Origin: JAEULH01 sp963805915
GTDB lineage: Bacteria; Pseudomonadota; Alphaproteobacteria; Rhodospirillales; Defluviicoccaceae
Direction of reading: 5' to 3'
DNA: 64,000 bases
Assembly: GCA_963805915.1 (NCBI GenBank)
Contig: CAWDWD010000013.1
Coordinates: 113,820 to 177,819, forward strand
Shown: positions 7,803 to 17,025 of the stretch, piece by piece
Numbering within the stretch: the stretch's first letter is position 1
Layout of the letters: the number at the start of each line of letters is the position of its first letter
Program-made: the position numbers and the translations under genes
The notes under the pieces: generated by a model
What the model was told of the DNA's origin: nothing
What the model saw: only the letters and a program-made list of their open reading frames with translations
The model's database searches: none

Positions 7803-9215
7803 ATGCCTTCTTCACTTTCGCGCTTCACCGCGCTGCTCCTTGCCCGACGCGGGTTGCTTGCGGCGCTTGTGGTTCTCGCCACCGCCGTCGCCATGACAGT
7901 CGCCGCCGGCGCCGCTCAGGTCATCTCGGCAACCGGCAAGGCGATCCGGCTCGAGCTGAACAAGGGCACGCTCGTCCGGCTCGACCGGCCGGCCGACACC
8001 GTGTTCGTTGCCGATCCGAAGATCTGCGACATTCAGGTCAAATCGCCGAAGCTGATCTACCTGTTCGCCAAGAAGGCGGGGGCGACCACCCTGTTCGCCG
8101 TCGATGACCGCGAGCGTGTTCTCGCCAACTTCGAAGTGACGGTCACCCCGGACCTGACCCGGCTGACGTCGGCCGTTCGCAGCCTTTATCCCGAGGCCGA
8201 CATCAGCCTGTCCAGCGTCGAGGACTCCGTTATCATCGACGGCGTCGTTGGCAACGCGACGATGTCGGAAAACGTCCGCCGGCTCGCCGCCCGGTTCATC
8301 GGCGAGAAGGCCGACCTGATCAATCGGCTCGGCGTTGCCGCGCCGACCCAGGTGAACCTCCGGGTACGGATCGCCGAGGTCAACCGAAGCGTCGAAAAGC
8401 AACTCGGCATCAACTGGACCGTCGCGTTCAACGATGGCCTCAGGATGCTGTTTTCGACCATTAATCCGTTCTCCGCCAACGGAATCACCGATGGCGTCGG
8501 CTTCGCCGGAAAGCCTGGCAACTGGGACATCAACGCGGTCATCGATGCGCTCGACCGCGAGGGGCTGATCACCATTCTTGCCGAGCCCAACCTGACGGCG
8601 ATTTCCGGCGAAACCGCGAGCTTTCTCGCCGGCGGCGAGTTTCCCATTCTGGTCCCCGATGGCGATGGCGGGGTCACCGTTGACTTCAAGAAGTTCGGCG
8701 TTTCGCTCGCGTTTACACCGACCTTCATCGGTGATCGGATTAATTTGCATGTCCGCCCCGAGGTCAGCCAACTCTCCACCGAGGGCGCGATCTCGGTGCC
8801 GATCACGCAGTTCGCCACCGTTACGATCCCGGCGCTCACCGTGCGCCGCGCCGAGACAACGGTGGAACTCGCCAGCGGCCAGAGCTTCGCGATCGGTGGC
8901 TTGCTGCAGAACGACACGGCCCACGCCATCCAGAAGTTTCCGCTGCTCGGCAATGTTCCGATTATCGGCCGGCTATTCGCTTCGGATCGCTTCCAGCGCA
9001 AGGAGAGTGAACTCGCCATCATTGTCACGCCGTATATCGTCCGGCCGGCGTCGACCAGGCTTTCCGTGCCGACTGACGGGTTCGCGCCGCCCCATGACCT
9101 CGAGCGTTACACGATGCCCGGTCTTTGGCGGCGCAACCCCACCAGCGGGGAACCATCCACTGTCGGTCGCGATGGCTCTCGGGTCATCGGTCCCATCGGC
9201 TTCGTCCTTGAGTAA
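7803..9215 (+). CDS. cpaC: Type II/III-like secretin CpaC/RcpA
   Basis: This 470-residue outer membrane secretin is the channel for the Tad pilus. A signal peptide (about residues 12-40) precedes the pilus-assembly N domain (GKAIRLELNKGTLVRLDRPA, VFVADPKICDIQVKSPKLIY). A BON-like segment follows (SLSSVEDSVIIDGVVGNATM). The C-terminal secretin domain carries LTAISGETASFLAGGEFPIL, then VELASGQSFAIGGLLQND, then FPLLGNVPIIGRLFASDRFQ and ELAIIVTPYIVRP. All of these are diagnostic. The length is typical of alphaproteobacterial CpaC. It lies between cpaB and cpaD in the operon. Confidence 0.95.
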   Translation: MPSSLSRFTALLLARRGLLAALVVLATAVAMTVAAGAAQVISATGKAIRLELNKGTLVRLDRPADTVFVADPKICDIQVKSPKLIYLFAKKAGATTLFAVDDRERVLANFEVTVTPDLTRLTSAVRSLYPEADISLSSVEDSVIIDGVVGNATMSENVRRLAARFIGEKADLINRLGVAAPTQVNLRVRIAEVNRSVEKQLGINWTVAFNDGLRMLFSTINPFSANGITDGVGFAGKPGNWDINAVIDALDREGLITILAEPNLTAISGETASFLAGGEFPILVPDGDGGVTVDFKKFGVSLAFTPTFIGDRINLHVRPEVSQLSTEGAISVPITQFATVTIPALTVRRAETTVELASGQSFAIGGLLQNDTAHAIQKFPLLGNVPIIGRLFASDRFQRKESELAIIVTPYIVRPASTRLSVPTDGFAPPHDLERYTMPGLWRRNPTSGEPSTVGRDGSRVIGPIGFVLE

Positions 9216-9228
9216 GGGGAACACGGCT

Positions 9229-10039
9229 ATGATTTGTAGGCTTTCACCGCTCGAGGAACCGCTGGTCGGGCCCCGTCCTCTTCGCTACTCCAACGCAGGG
9301 CGTCTGCGCTTGAAGGTGGCGAGTCTGGTGGTCGTCGCGATCGCCGGCGGCGGGCTCGCCGGCTGCGGCTCGATATCTGATGCGGCGAATACGGTTGGTC
9401 TGCCGGTGCAGGACTGGTCAGACGTGCGCGCCGCGCGCGAGCCCAAGCCGGCGCTGGTCGAGCTTCGCCACGAAGTCGGCTTCATCGGCACGAGCTACGC
9501 TCTGGATCGCGCCGAGGCCGATCGGCTGCGGGTGTTCCTCGCCGGCGTCGACCTCGGTAAAGGCGATCAGGTGCTCGTCGTCTCGGGCCCGCCCGATGAC
9601 GCCGCGCCCGGCAACGCCGCTTGGCTTGCCGGCCGGCGCGCCGACGCGATTGCGGCTTTCCTGACCCGTGAGCGAGTCGACGCAAAAGTCGCTCGAGCCG
9701 CCTCCAACCCCAGCCGACCCGACGCTCAGGTGACGGTTCTCGTCCGCCGTTACGTGGCCGTGCTGCCGGCGTGCCCGGATTGGAGCGACGTGCCGGGAAT
9801 AAGCTTTAACAACCAGCCGACCAGCAACTGGAGCTGCGCTACGGCGATGAACTTCGGAATGATGCTGGCCGATCCCGGCGACCTCGTTCGAGGCCGCGAT
9901 CCCGGTTATGCCGATGGTGAGTATTCCGCGCGCGGAGTTCGAGCGCTATCGTCTGGGCAAGTCCAAGGACCTGATCCGCGACGCCTCCGCCAGCGAAACC
10001 TTTCCCGACGCCGGTGGCGCGGGTTCCGGAGGGGACTGA
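9229..10039 (+). CDS. cpaD: Pilus assembly lipoprotein CpaD, frameshifted near the 3' end
   Basis: CpaD (RcpB-like) is a Tad-locus outer membrane or periplasmic protein. From the ATG at 9229 there is a hydrophobic leader ending in the lipobox LAGC, then a CpaD domain including GDQVLVVSGPPDDAAPGNAA and the C-terminal NFGMMLADPGDLVRGRDPG. Near 9915-9925 the meaningful reading moves by one base to RAEFERYRLGKSKDLIRDAS, stopping at 10037-10039, just before cpaE. In the unshifted frame there is no stop, and cpaD would be translated straight into cpaE as a fusion. The shift affects only the last 40 or so residues after the conserved core, so it may be a sequencing error. Confidence 0.85.
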
Positions 10040-10041
10040 TC

Positions 10042-11268
10042 ATGCTCGCCAATGTTCTCAGTAAGCCGGCGAAGGCCAAGCCGTTCGCCGCGTATGTCAG
10101 CGACGACGCCAGCCGCGCGGCGGTGATTCAGGCAGTCGGCGAGATTGGCGTTGCCAATCCGGTGGTCTCCAGCGGCACCGTCCGCGATGCCGTGCGCCGG
10201 CTCGGCAACACGCCGACGCCCGAGATCCTCGTTGTCGACCTGACCGATGCCGGCGATCCGATGATCGAGATCGGCGCTTTGGCCGAAGTTTGCGACGAGG
10301 GTACCCAGGTTCTTGCCATCGGCGATGTCAACGACATCCAGCTCTACCGCGCCCTCATCGGCTTCGGCGTCCACGACTACCTGGTCAAGCCAATCGATGC
10401 CGACGCCTTGGCCGCCAGCCTGTCGCGCGCCAAGGACGGCCCGCAAGTGGCCGAGCCGGTTGCCGAGCAGACCGGTCGGGTCGTCGCCGTGGTCGGCGCG
10501 CGCGGCGGTGTCGGCGCGACGACCGTCGCCACCAACGTCGCCTGGACGCTGGCCCAGGAGCAGCGGCAAAGGGTCGCCTTGGTCGACCTCGACCTGTTCT
10601 TTGGCAGCTGCGGCTTGACGCTTGATCTCGAGTCCGGCCGGGGGTTTCGCGAGGCGCTCGAAAATCCGGCGCGGATCGACGGCCTGTTCATCGAACGGGC
10701 CATGGTTCGCGCCGCCGACAACCTGTTCGTGCTCAGCGCCGAGGAAGCGCTCGATTACGCCATCACCTTCGATCCCTCCGCGATCGAGTTGCTGGTCGAG
10801 CATCTTCGCCGCGACTTTCAGGTTGTGGTCCTCGACCTGCCGCGGTTCGGCGCCCGGACACAGACGTCGATCCTGACGTCGCCGGCCTCAATCGTTCTCG
10901 TCTCCGAGCCGTCCCTTGCCGGGATGCGTGACACCCAGCGCTTGGCCAAGCTGTTCGCCAACTCCACGCCGAAGGCCGACGTGTGCATCGTCCTTAATCG
11001 GGTCGGGGCCAACAAGGGCGCGGAATTGACCCGCGGCGATTTCGAGGCGGGCGCGGAGAGCAAGGTCAGTATCATCGTTCCGTTCGAGCCGAAGACGATG
11101 GCGGCGACCGCCGGCACCGGCAAGCCCTTGGCCAAGGTCGCCAACGGCTCCAAGGCCACGGCGGCGGTGCGCGCGTTGAGCGTCGAGGTCGGCGGCCTCC
11201 AGACCAAGGCGGCCAAGCCATCGTTCTGGCAGCAGTGGCTGTCGTTCGGCGCCGGGGCCAAGGGCTGA
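10042..11268 (+). CDS. cpaE: Pilus assembly ATPase-like protein CpaE/TadZ
   Basis: This 408-residue protein localises the Tad machine to its site in the cell. An N-terminal receiver-like domain (residues 15-130, ILVVDLTDAGDP and FGVHDYLVKPIDADALAASL) is followed by a ParA/MinD-type domain. The deviant Walker A is VGARGGVGATTVATNVAW, and switch motifs VALVDLDLFFGSCGL and VVLDLPRFGARTQ follow. The Walker A Lys-Thr is replaced by Ala-Thr (GVGATT), as in other TadZ/CpaE proteins, so ATPase activity may be weak. The ATG at 10042 is 2 bp after the cpaD stop in the corrected frame. Confidence 0.94.
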   Translation: MLANVLSKPAKAKPFAAYVSDDASRAAVIQAVGEIGVANPVVSSGTVRDAVRRLGNTPTPEILVVDLTDAGDPMIEIGALAEVCDEGTQVLAIGDVNDIQLYRALIGFGVHDYLVKPIDADALAASLSRAKDGPQVAEPVAEQTGRVVAVVGARGGVGATTVATNVAWTLAQEQRQRVALVDLDLFFGSCGLTLDLESGRGFREALENPARIDGLFIERAMVRAADNLFVLSAEEALDYAITFDPSAIELLVEHLRRDFQVVVLDLPRFGARTQTSILTSPASIVLVSEPSLAGMRDTQRLAKLFANSTPKADVCIVLNRVGANKGAELTRGDFEAGAESKVSIIVPFEPKTMAATAGTGKPLAKVANGSKATAAVRALSVEVGGLQTKAAKPSFWQQWLSFGAGAKG

Positions 11269-11272
11269 GTCC

Positions 11273-13093
11273 ATGTTCGGTCGCAGACCCCAGAGCACCA
11301 TAGTTTCGCTGCCCACCGGCCGGCCCGCCGGCGGGGCCGAGCAACGTGATGAGCGAGCAGGTGCGCGCGCCGGCGACGGCGGGTCTTTGGGGCCAAGCTC
11401 CGCTGGTCCGGGACGCGCCGAGCATCGAGCCGAGCTTAACGGCGCCGACGCGGCCAGCGCCATGATCGAGCGATCGGGCGGCGGCGACGGCGGGAGCCGT
11501 TCCAATGCCGAGGTCGACGCCGTCGCCGCCGCGATCCTGACCGAGAAGCTCGACCTTGACGCCGTTGTCCAGAAAATCCTGCCGACCGCGCGCCGGCGCA
11601 TCGATCTCGGCGAGGCACTGCGGATCAGCCGCGGCAATCTCGCCAGCCAGATGGCCGACGTCGTCGACGAGGTCTGCAACGACGACGCCATCAGCCTCAA
11701 TCCCAACGAGCGGCGGAAGGTCACGACGACCGTGGTCAACCGCCTTCTCGCTGAGGCCAAGCGCCACGTTCAGGGCACGCCCGAGCCTGGCGAGGATGCC
11801 GATCCGGCCAAGACCAGCATTATCGAAACGGCGAAGCACCGGGTCCAGCCGATCCTGATGGACCGTATTGATATCTCGCGCGCGGTCCTGCTCCCGCCGG
11901 ACGAGCTCGCCAGCCAAATCAGCGACGTCGTTGGCGAAATCCTCGGCGAGGAGAAGATTCAGCTCAATACCAGCGAGCAGCGCGATCTTGTCACCACCCT
12001 GCTCAACGATCTGCTCGGCCTCGGTCCGCTCGAAGTCCTGCTCGAAGACGAGAAGGTGACCGACATCATGGTCAACGGGCCGAAGCAGATCTACGTCGAG
12101 CGCGGCGGCAAGCTGGTCCTCACCGACGTTACCTTCCGCGATGATGCCCACGTCATGAACATCGCGACGCGGATTGTCAGCCGCATCGGCCGGCGGGTCG
12201 ACGAGACGACGCCGCTGGTCGATGCTCGGCTGCAGGACGGCTCGCGTGTCAACATTATCATCTCGCCGCTGGCCCTTGACGGCCCGACCATCTCCATTCG
12301 TAAATTCTCCAAGCAGAAAATCACCCTCGACAAGATGCAGGCTCAGGGCAACATCTCCGGGCCGATGGCGACGGTGCTCAAGATCGCCTCGCGTTGCCGC
12401 CTCAATGTCCTGATCTCGGGCGGCACGGGGTCGGGCAAGACGACCCTGCTCAACGCCATGTCGCGGATGATCGATAACGGCGAGCGCATCGTCACGATCG
12501 AGGACGCGGCCGAACTTCAGCTTCAGCAGCCCCATGTCGTTCGGCTCGAAACCCGCCCGCCGAACCTCGAGGGCAACGGCGAAATCACCCAGCGCGAGCT
12601 GGTCAAGAACGCGCTGCGGATGCGGCCCGACCGAATCATTCTCGGCGAAATTCGCGCCGGCGAGGCGCTCGACATGCTTCAGGCCATGAACACCGGCCAT
12701 GACGGCTCGATGTGCACGGTCCACGCCAACCGACCGCGCGAGGCATTGACCCGGCTCGAGAACATGGTGGCGATGACCGGCGTGAAGCTGCCGCACGAGG
12801 CCGTGCGCGCCCAGATCGCCGGCGCGGTCAACCTGGTCGTTCAGATCGCGCGCATGCGCGACGGTGTCCGCCGCATCACCCACATTACCGAGGTCGTCGG
12901 CATGGAGGGCGAGATTATCACCACCCAGGATCTGTTCACCTTTGAATTCGAAGGCGAGGACGCCCAGGGGCGACTCACGGGTAGCTTCAACGGCTCGGGG
13001 CTGCGTCCGCACTTCACCCAGCGGGCCCAATACTTCGGCCTCGACCGGGCGCTGCTGGAAGCGATCAGCGCCGAGACGGAATACGGCCGATGA
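11273..13093 (+). CDS. cpaF: Tad secretion ATPase CpaF/TadA
   Basis: This 606-residue hexameric ATPase of the type II/IV secretion superfamily powers Flp pilus assembly. The first 170 residues are variable and low in complexity. The conserved part has GLGPLEVLLEDEKVTDIMVN, the Walker A ISGGTGSGKTTLLNAMSRMI (about residue 383), the Asp box RIVTIEDAAELQL, the Walker B MRPDRIILGEIRAGEALDML and the His box NTGHDGSMCTVHAN. It is longer than many CpaF proteins (about 450-500 residues) because an N-terminal helical segment appears partly duplicated (VQKILPTARRRIDLGEALRI and VQPILMDRIDISRAVLLPPD). The stop overlaps the tadB start by 4 bp. Confidence 0.95.
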   Translation: MFGRRPQSTIVSLPTGRPAGGAEQRDERAGARAGDGGSLGPSSAGPGRAEHRAELNGADAASAMIERSGGGDGGSRSNAEVDAVAAAILTEKLDLDAVVQKILPTARRRIDLGEALRISRGNLASQMADVVDEVCNDDAISLNPNERRKVTTTVVNRLLAEAKRHVQGTPEPGEDADPAKTSIIETAKHRVQPILMDRIDISRAVLLPPDELASQISDVVGEILGEEKIQLNTSEQRDLVTTLLNDLLGLGPLEVLLEDEKVTDIMVNGPKQIYVERGGKLVLTDVTFRDDAHVMNIATRIVSRIGRRVDETTPLVDARLQDGSRVNIIISPLALDGPTISIRKFSKQKITLDKMQAQGNISGPMATVLKIASRCRLNVLISGGTGSGKTTLLNAMSRMIDNGERIVTIEDAAELQLQQPHVVRLETRPPNLEGNGEITQRELVKNALRMRPDRIILGEIRAGEALDMLQAMNTGHDGSMCTVHANRPREALTRLENMVAMTGVKLPHEAVRAQIAGAVNLVVQIARMRDGVRRITHITEVVGMEGEIITTQDLFTFEFEGEDAQGRLTGSFNGSGLRPHFTQRAQYFGLDRALLEAISAETEYGR

Positions 13094-14073
13094 CCCTGCC
13101 CATCGTCATCATCTTCATCGGCGTACTGGTTGCCGCGGCGACCGCGGCGATTGCGCTTGGGGGCAGCAGCGGGCAGGCGCTGATGCGCAAGCGAGCGCGG
13201 GCGATGCGCCAGCCCGAGGCCGCCAAGGCCGCCCTTGCCGGATCCAAGCGGGCCGCGGCCAGTGTCAAGCGAACCGAAGCCCGCTCGGTGCCCTTCGTCG
13301 AGGCCTTGACCCGACGTTTCATGCCACGTCAGACCGCGCTCCGCGATCGCCTGGGCAGAACCGGCTACCAAATCGCGCTGGGGACCTACGCGCTGATTTG
13401 CGCCGGCATCGCTCTGGTCGTGTTCGCAGCCATTTTCCTGAGCTTCGGCAAGCCGATGCTCGCGGCGCCTGTCGGGTTGGTCGCCGGCATCGGCCTGCCG
13501 CACCTGGTCATCGGCATTCTCGGCAATCGCCGCAAGGCGCGGTTTGTGGCCCAGTTGCCCGACGCGATCGATCTGATTACCCGCGGCCTGAAGTCGGGGC
13601 TGCCGGTGAGCGAGTCGATGGCCACGGTCGGGCGCGAAATGCCCGCGCCGATCGGCCCGGAGTTCGCCCATGTCACCGACTGCGTCCGCTTCGGCCAACA
13701 GCTCGAAGAAGCGCTGTGGGAGACCGCCGGCCGGCTCGACACCCCGGAGTTCAATTTCTTTGTCATCAGCTTGTCGATCCAGCGCGAGACCGGCGGCAAC
13801 CTCGGTGAAACGCTTGGCAACCTTTCGGACATCATCCGCCGGCGGCGGCAGATGAAACTCAAAATCAAATCGATGTCGTCGGAGGCCAAGGCCAGCGCCT
13901 ACATCCTTGGCTCGCTGCCATTCGTGATGGGCGCGCTCATCGGCTTCGTAAATCCGGAATACGTCTCGGTGCTCTACACCGATCCGCGCGGCATGGCGCT
14001 CGCCGGCGGCGGCCTGACGAGCATCGCCATCGGGGTCGGCGTGATGGCCAAAATGATCCGGTTCGAAATATGA
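13090..14073 (+). CDS. tadB: Tad inner membrane protein TadB (GspF-like)
   Basis: This 327-residue integral membrane protein carries one T2SSF/GspF domain (LPDAIDLITRGLKSGLPVSE through FNFFVISLSIQRETGGNLGE, then LGNLSDIIRRRRQMKLKIKS). Hydrophobic segments lie at about residues 4-24, 95-140 and 275-320. With TadC it forms the inner membrane platform on which CpaF acts. The ATGA overlaps at both ends (with cpaF at 13090 and tadC at 14070) indicate translational coupling within the operon. Confidence 0.94.
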   Translation: MTLPIVIIFIGVLVAAATAAIALGGSSGQALMRKRARAMRQPEAAKAALAGSKRAAASVKRTEARSVPFVEALTRRFMPRQTALRDRLGRTGYQIALGTYALICAGIALVVFAAIFLSFGKPMLAAPVGLVAGIGLPHLVIGILGNRRKARFVAQLPDAIDLITRGLKSGLPVSESMATVGREMPAPIGPEFAHVTDCVRFGQQLEEALWETAGRLDTPEFNFFVISLSIQRETGGNLGETLGNLSDIIRRRRQMKLKIKSMSSEAKASAYILGSLPFVMGALIGFVNPEYVSVLYTDPRGMALAGGGLTSIAIGVGVMAKMIRFEI

Positions 14074-15041
14074 ACATCGAGAACATCCTGCCGTTTCCGC
14101 TGGAAACGGCTATCACCGTGATGGCCGGCATTGCCGCCTTCGGGACCGTCTGCGTGGTCTGGGCGGCGCTGCTGGTGCCGGACCTCATGAGCGTTCGCGC
14201 CAAGCGGCTCAGCCAGCGCCGCGGCGAGTTGCGCTCCGACCTGATGTCGGCGCGGCGTCAGACCCGGCACAAGACCGCCGCCGTTGGGCTGATGCGCCAA
14301 GTCACCCAGCGGTTCAACCTGCTGCGCACGAAAACCACGGCAAAGACCGCCGAAAAGCTCGCGCAGGCCGGTTGGCGGCAGAAGGATGCGCTGGTTATTT
14401 TCCTGTTCATGAAGCTGGTGCTGCCGTTCGTTTTTGGCGCCGCGGCCTTCGTTGTGTTCAACCTTATGGCGGTCGCGGAGCTCCAGGACCCGCTGCCGAT
14501 CCTGGTGCCAATCGTGGCTGTCGGCCTCGGCGCCTATGCGCCGGAAATCTTCGTCAAGAACGCCATCACCCGGCGTCAGAAGCTGCTTCAGCGCGGCCTA
14601 CCCGACGCCATCGACCTGCTGGTCATCTGCGCCGAGGCCGGGCTGTCGCTCGATGCCGCGATGAACCGGGTCGCGCGCGAGATGCAGCGTGCCTCGCCCG
14701 AGGTCGCGGAAGAGGTTGGCTTGACGGCCATCGAGCTTGGCTTCCTTCCCGAACGCCGCCAGGCTCTTGACAATCTGATGAAGCGCTGCCCCCTGCCGTC
14801 GGTTCGCGGCGTTGTGAACACCCTGATGCAGACGGAGAAATACGGAACGCCATTGGCCAATGCCCTGCGCGTTCTGGCGGCCGAATATCGCGACGAACGC
14901 ATGCTCAAGGCCGAGGAAAAGGCCGCACGGCTTCCAGCGATGCTGACAGTGCCGATGATCATGTTCATCCTGCCGGCCCTGCTCATCGTTCTGATAGGCC
15001 CCGCCGTCATTCGCGTTATCGACCAGCTCAGTCTGCTGTAG
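14070..15041 (+). CDS. tadC: Tad inner membrane protein TadC (GspF-like)
   Basis: This 323-residue partner of TadB has the same GspF-like domain (GLPDAIDLLVICAEAGLSLD, VAEEVGLTAIELGFLPERRQ, VVNTLMQTEKYGTPLANALR) and membrane segments at about residues 12-32, 105-150 and 290-315. It is the last recognisable Tad gene. The usual tadD (TPR) and tadE/F/G minor pilin genes are absent downstream, where a group II intron begins 35 bp after the stop. Those genes may be elsewhere in the genome. Confidence 0.94.
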   Translation: MNIENILPFPLETAITVMAGIAAFGTVCVVWAALLVPDLMSVRAKRLSQRRGELRSDLMSARRQTRHKTAAVGLMRQVTQRFNLLRTKTTAKTAEKLAQAGWRQKDALVIFLFMKLVLPFVFGAAAFVVFNLMAVAELQDPLPILVPIVAVGLGAYAPEIFVKNAITRRQKLLQRGLPDAIDLLVICAEAGLSLDAAMNRVAREMQRASPEVAEEVGLTAIELGFLPERRQALDNLMKRCPLPSVRGVVNTLMQTEKYGTPLANALRVLAAEYRDERMLKAEEKAARLPAMLTVPMIMFILPALLIVLIGPAVIRVIDQLSLL

Positions 15042-15079
15042 GGCGGAGAGCGGCATTCAACCGGTCTTTTTTATCGTGT

Positions 15080-15112
15080 GCGCCGTCATGGCGCGTAGCG
15101 CCATGACGGCGC
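15080..15112 (+). repeat. Perfect 15-bp inverted repeat at the intron 5' end
   Basis: GCGCCGTCATGGCGC (15080-15094) and GCGCCATGACGGCGC (15098-15112) are perfect reverse complements separated by GTA. In RNA this is a very stable hairpin starting 4 nt into the intron. It probably forms part of domain I, though it is longer and more perfect than usual. Confidence 0.8.
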
Positions 15113-15439
15113 TGGTTGGCTCGCTGTGGTGGTGAGTTGGCCGACTTGGAGGTGGAAGTCCTCTGGTGACGGGAACCGTTAGCCGAACAGCAAGGGCGTC
15201 GCCGCGAGGCGGGGTCTGAAGGAAGCTGCAGGCAAAGTCCTGGCCCGACGAACAGGAACCGCATAGGAGGCGCCGAGATCCTGGGCGAGGGGGCGTGAAG
15301 ACCCGAAGCCCGATGTCACCCGGAGGGTCTGGGCGTATATGCGGCGGGTATGTGGGACGAAGGTCGCGCGTCTTACCCTGGGAGGCCTGCCGGCCTGCCC
15401 CTGGTTTCAGGTGTGCTACCGGCGCCGCGAGGCGTCGGG

Positions 15440-16939
15440 ATGGGACGGCAGGAGTCAGCAGAGGCCATAGTAGCTTGGCTTGACCGGGCGGCGAAGGGCC
15501 GAACATGGAGTGCCGGACGGCAAGCGGACGGTTCGATGGTGCGAGAGGACGCCGAAGGCCGGGCTGGGATGCCCGGCGCCTGTCCCGAGGGTAGCGGCCG
15601 GAAGCCGCGAGAGCAGGGGCTGGGTGCGTCGAGCGCTGCGGCACCGCCCGCCTCTGCCCGCCCGGAGGCGACGGCCCGGTTGCTGGAGGCGATCGTCGAC
15701 CGGGAGAACATGAGGGCGGCCTACCACCGCGTGGTGGCCAACAGGGGCGCCGCGGGCGTTGACGCGATGACCGTCGACGGCCTCAAGGCATTCTTGGTGG
15801 AACACTGGCCGCGCATCAAGGAAGACCTGCTGGCCGGCCGGTACCGGCCGCAGCCGGTGCGCCGGGTGGATATTCCGAAGCCCGGCGGCGGCACGCGGAC
15901 CTTGGGTATCCCCACGGTCGTGGACCGGCTGATCCAGCAGGCGCTGCATCAGGGACTCTCACCGCTCTTTGACCCGGGTTTCTCGGACGCCTCCTACGGC
16001 TTCCGGCCGGGGCGAAGCGCCCACCAAGCGGTGTTGGCCGCGCGCGGCCATGTGGCGGCGGGCCGGCGCTGGATGGTGGACATCGACCTGGAGAGGTTCT
16101 TCGACCGGGTGAACCACGACGTGCTGATGGCACGGGTGGCGCGCACGGTCGAAGACAAGCGGGTGTTGCGGCTGATCCGCCGCTATCTGCGGGCCGGGTT
16201 GATGGCGGACGGGGTGGCGACGGCGCGGACCGAGGGGACGCCGCAGGGCGGTCCCTTGTCGCCGCTGTTGTCGAACATCCTGCTCGACGACCTCGACAAG
16301 GAACTGGAGCGACGCGGCCATGCCTTCGTCCGCTACGCCGACGACTGCAACATCCATGTGCGGTCCCGGCGGGCGGGCGAACGGGTGATGGCGTCGATCA
16401 CCCGGTTCCTGGCCGAGCGACTGCGGCTCGCGGTCAACGTCGCCAAGAGCGCCGTGGACCGCCCCTGGAAGCGCAGCTTCCTGGGCTTCACCATGACCGC
16501 CCACCGGGCGCCGCGCCTGCGTGTGGCACCTGCGAGCGTGGCGCGGTTCAAGGGCAAGCTTCGGGCGTTGTGGCGCCAGGGCCGGGGCCGCAGCCTCGGG
16601 CGCACGATCGAAGACCTCGCCCCGATCCTCGCCGGCTGGATCGCCTACTTCCGGTTGGCCGAGGCCAGGGGCATCTTCGAGGCGCTGGACGGCTGGATCA
16701 GGCGGCGCCTGCGCTGTCTGATCTGGCGCCAGTGCAAGCGGCCGAGGACACGAGCGATGCGCCTGATGCAGCGGGGGCTCGCGGAGGAACGGGCATGGGT
16801 CTCCGCCTACAACGGACACGGCCCCTGGTGGAACGCCGGGGCCAGCCACATGAACGACGCCTTCCGGGCCGGCTTCTTCCGCAATCTCGGGCTGGTCAGC
16901 CTGCTCGACCGGCACCGCCGCCTCAACTACGCTTCATGA
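15440..16939 (+). CDS. ltrA: Group II intron reverse transcriptase/maturase
   Basis: The protein is 499 residues if the ATG at 15440 is used; the frame is open to 15350 and the true start is uncertain. Reverse transcriptase blocks are clear: NMRAAYHRVVANRGAAGVDA (RT0), RRVDIPKPGGGTRTLGIPTV (RT1-2), SYGFRPGRSAHQAV, WMVDIDLERFFDRVNHDVLM (RT3), GTPQGGPLSPLLSNILLDDL (RT4) and the catalytic FVRYADD (RT5, Tyr at about residue 299). The thumb/X maturase domain ends FFRNLGLVSLLDRHRRLNY. There is no C-terminal HNH endonuclease domain, as in class C introns. It helps intron splicing and copies the intron into new DNA sites. Confidence 0.93.
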   Translation: MGRQESAEAIVAWLDRAAKGRTWSAGRQADGSMVREDAEGRAGMPGACPEGSGRKPREQGLGASSAAAPPASARPEATARLLEAIVDRENMRAAYHRVVANRGAAGVDAMTVDGLKAFLVEHWPRIKEDLLAGRYRPQPVRRVDIPKPGGGTRTLGIPTVVDRLIQQALHQGLSPLFDPGFSDASYGFRPGRSAHQAVLAARGHVAAGRRWMVDIDLERFFDRVNHDVLMARVARTVEDKRVLRLIRRYLRAGLMADGVATARTEGTPQGGPLSPLLSNILLDDLDKELERRGHAFVRYADDCNIHVRSRRAGERVMASITRFLAERLRLAVNVAKSAVDRPWKRSFLGFTMTAHRAPRLRVAPASVARFKGKLRALWRQGRGRSLGRTIEDLAPILAGWIAYFRLAEARGIFEALDGWIRRRLRCLIWRQCKRPRTRAMRLMQRGLAEERAWVSAYNGHGPWWNAGASHMNDAFRAGFFRNLGLVSLLDRHRRLNYAS

Positions 16940-17025
16940 ACCGCCGTGTACGGAACCGTACGCACGGTGGTGTGGGAGGAGGGCCGCCGCAAGGCGCCCT
17001 CCTACCCGATTTGATTTGAAACTAC

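Larger units (their letters stand above)
15076..17010 (+). mobile_element. Group II intron, probably bacterial class C
   Basis: The 5' end matches the group II consensus GTGYG (GTGTG at 15076-15080) and is preceded by the T-rich segment CTTTTTTATC, in keeping with class C introns that insert after terminator-like sequence. Domain I features include GGAGGTGGAAGTCCTC (about 15149-15164). The 3' part after the reverse transcriptase has a domain V-like GAACCGCCGTG...CGCACGGTGG hairpin and a domain VI hairpin (GGGAGGAGGG...CCCTCCTACCC). It ends in AT at 17009-17010. The intron encodes a maturase/reverse transcriptase. It lies in the intergenic gap between tadC and convergent pckA and interrupts no gene. 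Confidence 0.85.

Noticed and set aside
8659..11268. 869-residue open frame covering the cpaC end, cpaD and cpaE
   Set aside because: Its first part is out of frame with cpaC, and the cpaD-cpaE joining results from the cpaD frameshift. Treated as two genes.
11072..13030. 652-residue minus-strand open frame
   Set aside because: It lies wholly antisense to cpaE/cpaF, whose motifs are unmistakable. The composition is typical of shadow frames in high-GC DNA.
15076..17010. Possibility that the reverse transcriptase is a retron or DGR enzyme
   Set aside because: The maturase X domain, GTGYG start and domain V/VI-like 3' hairpins fit a group II intron. No msr/msd or template-repeat pair was seen.
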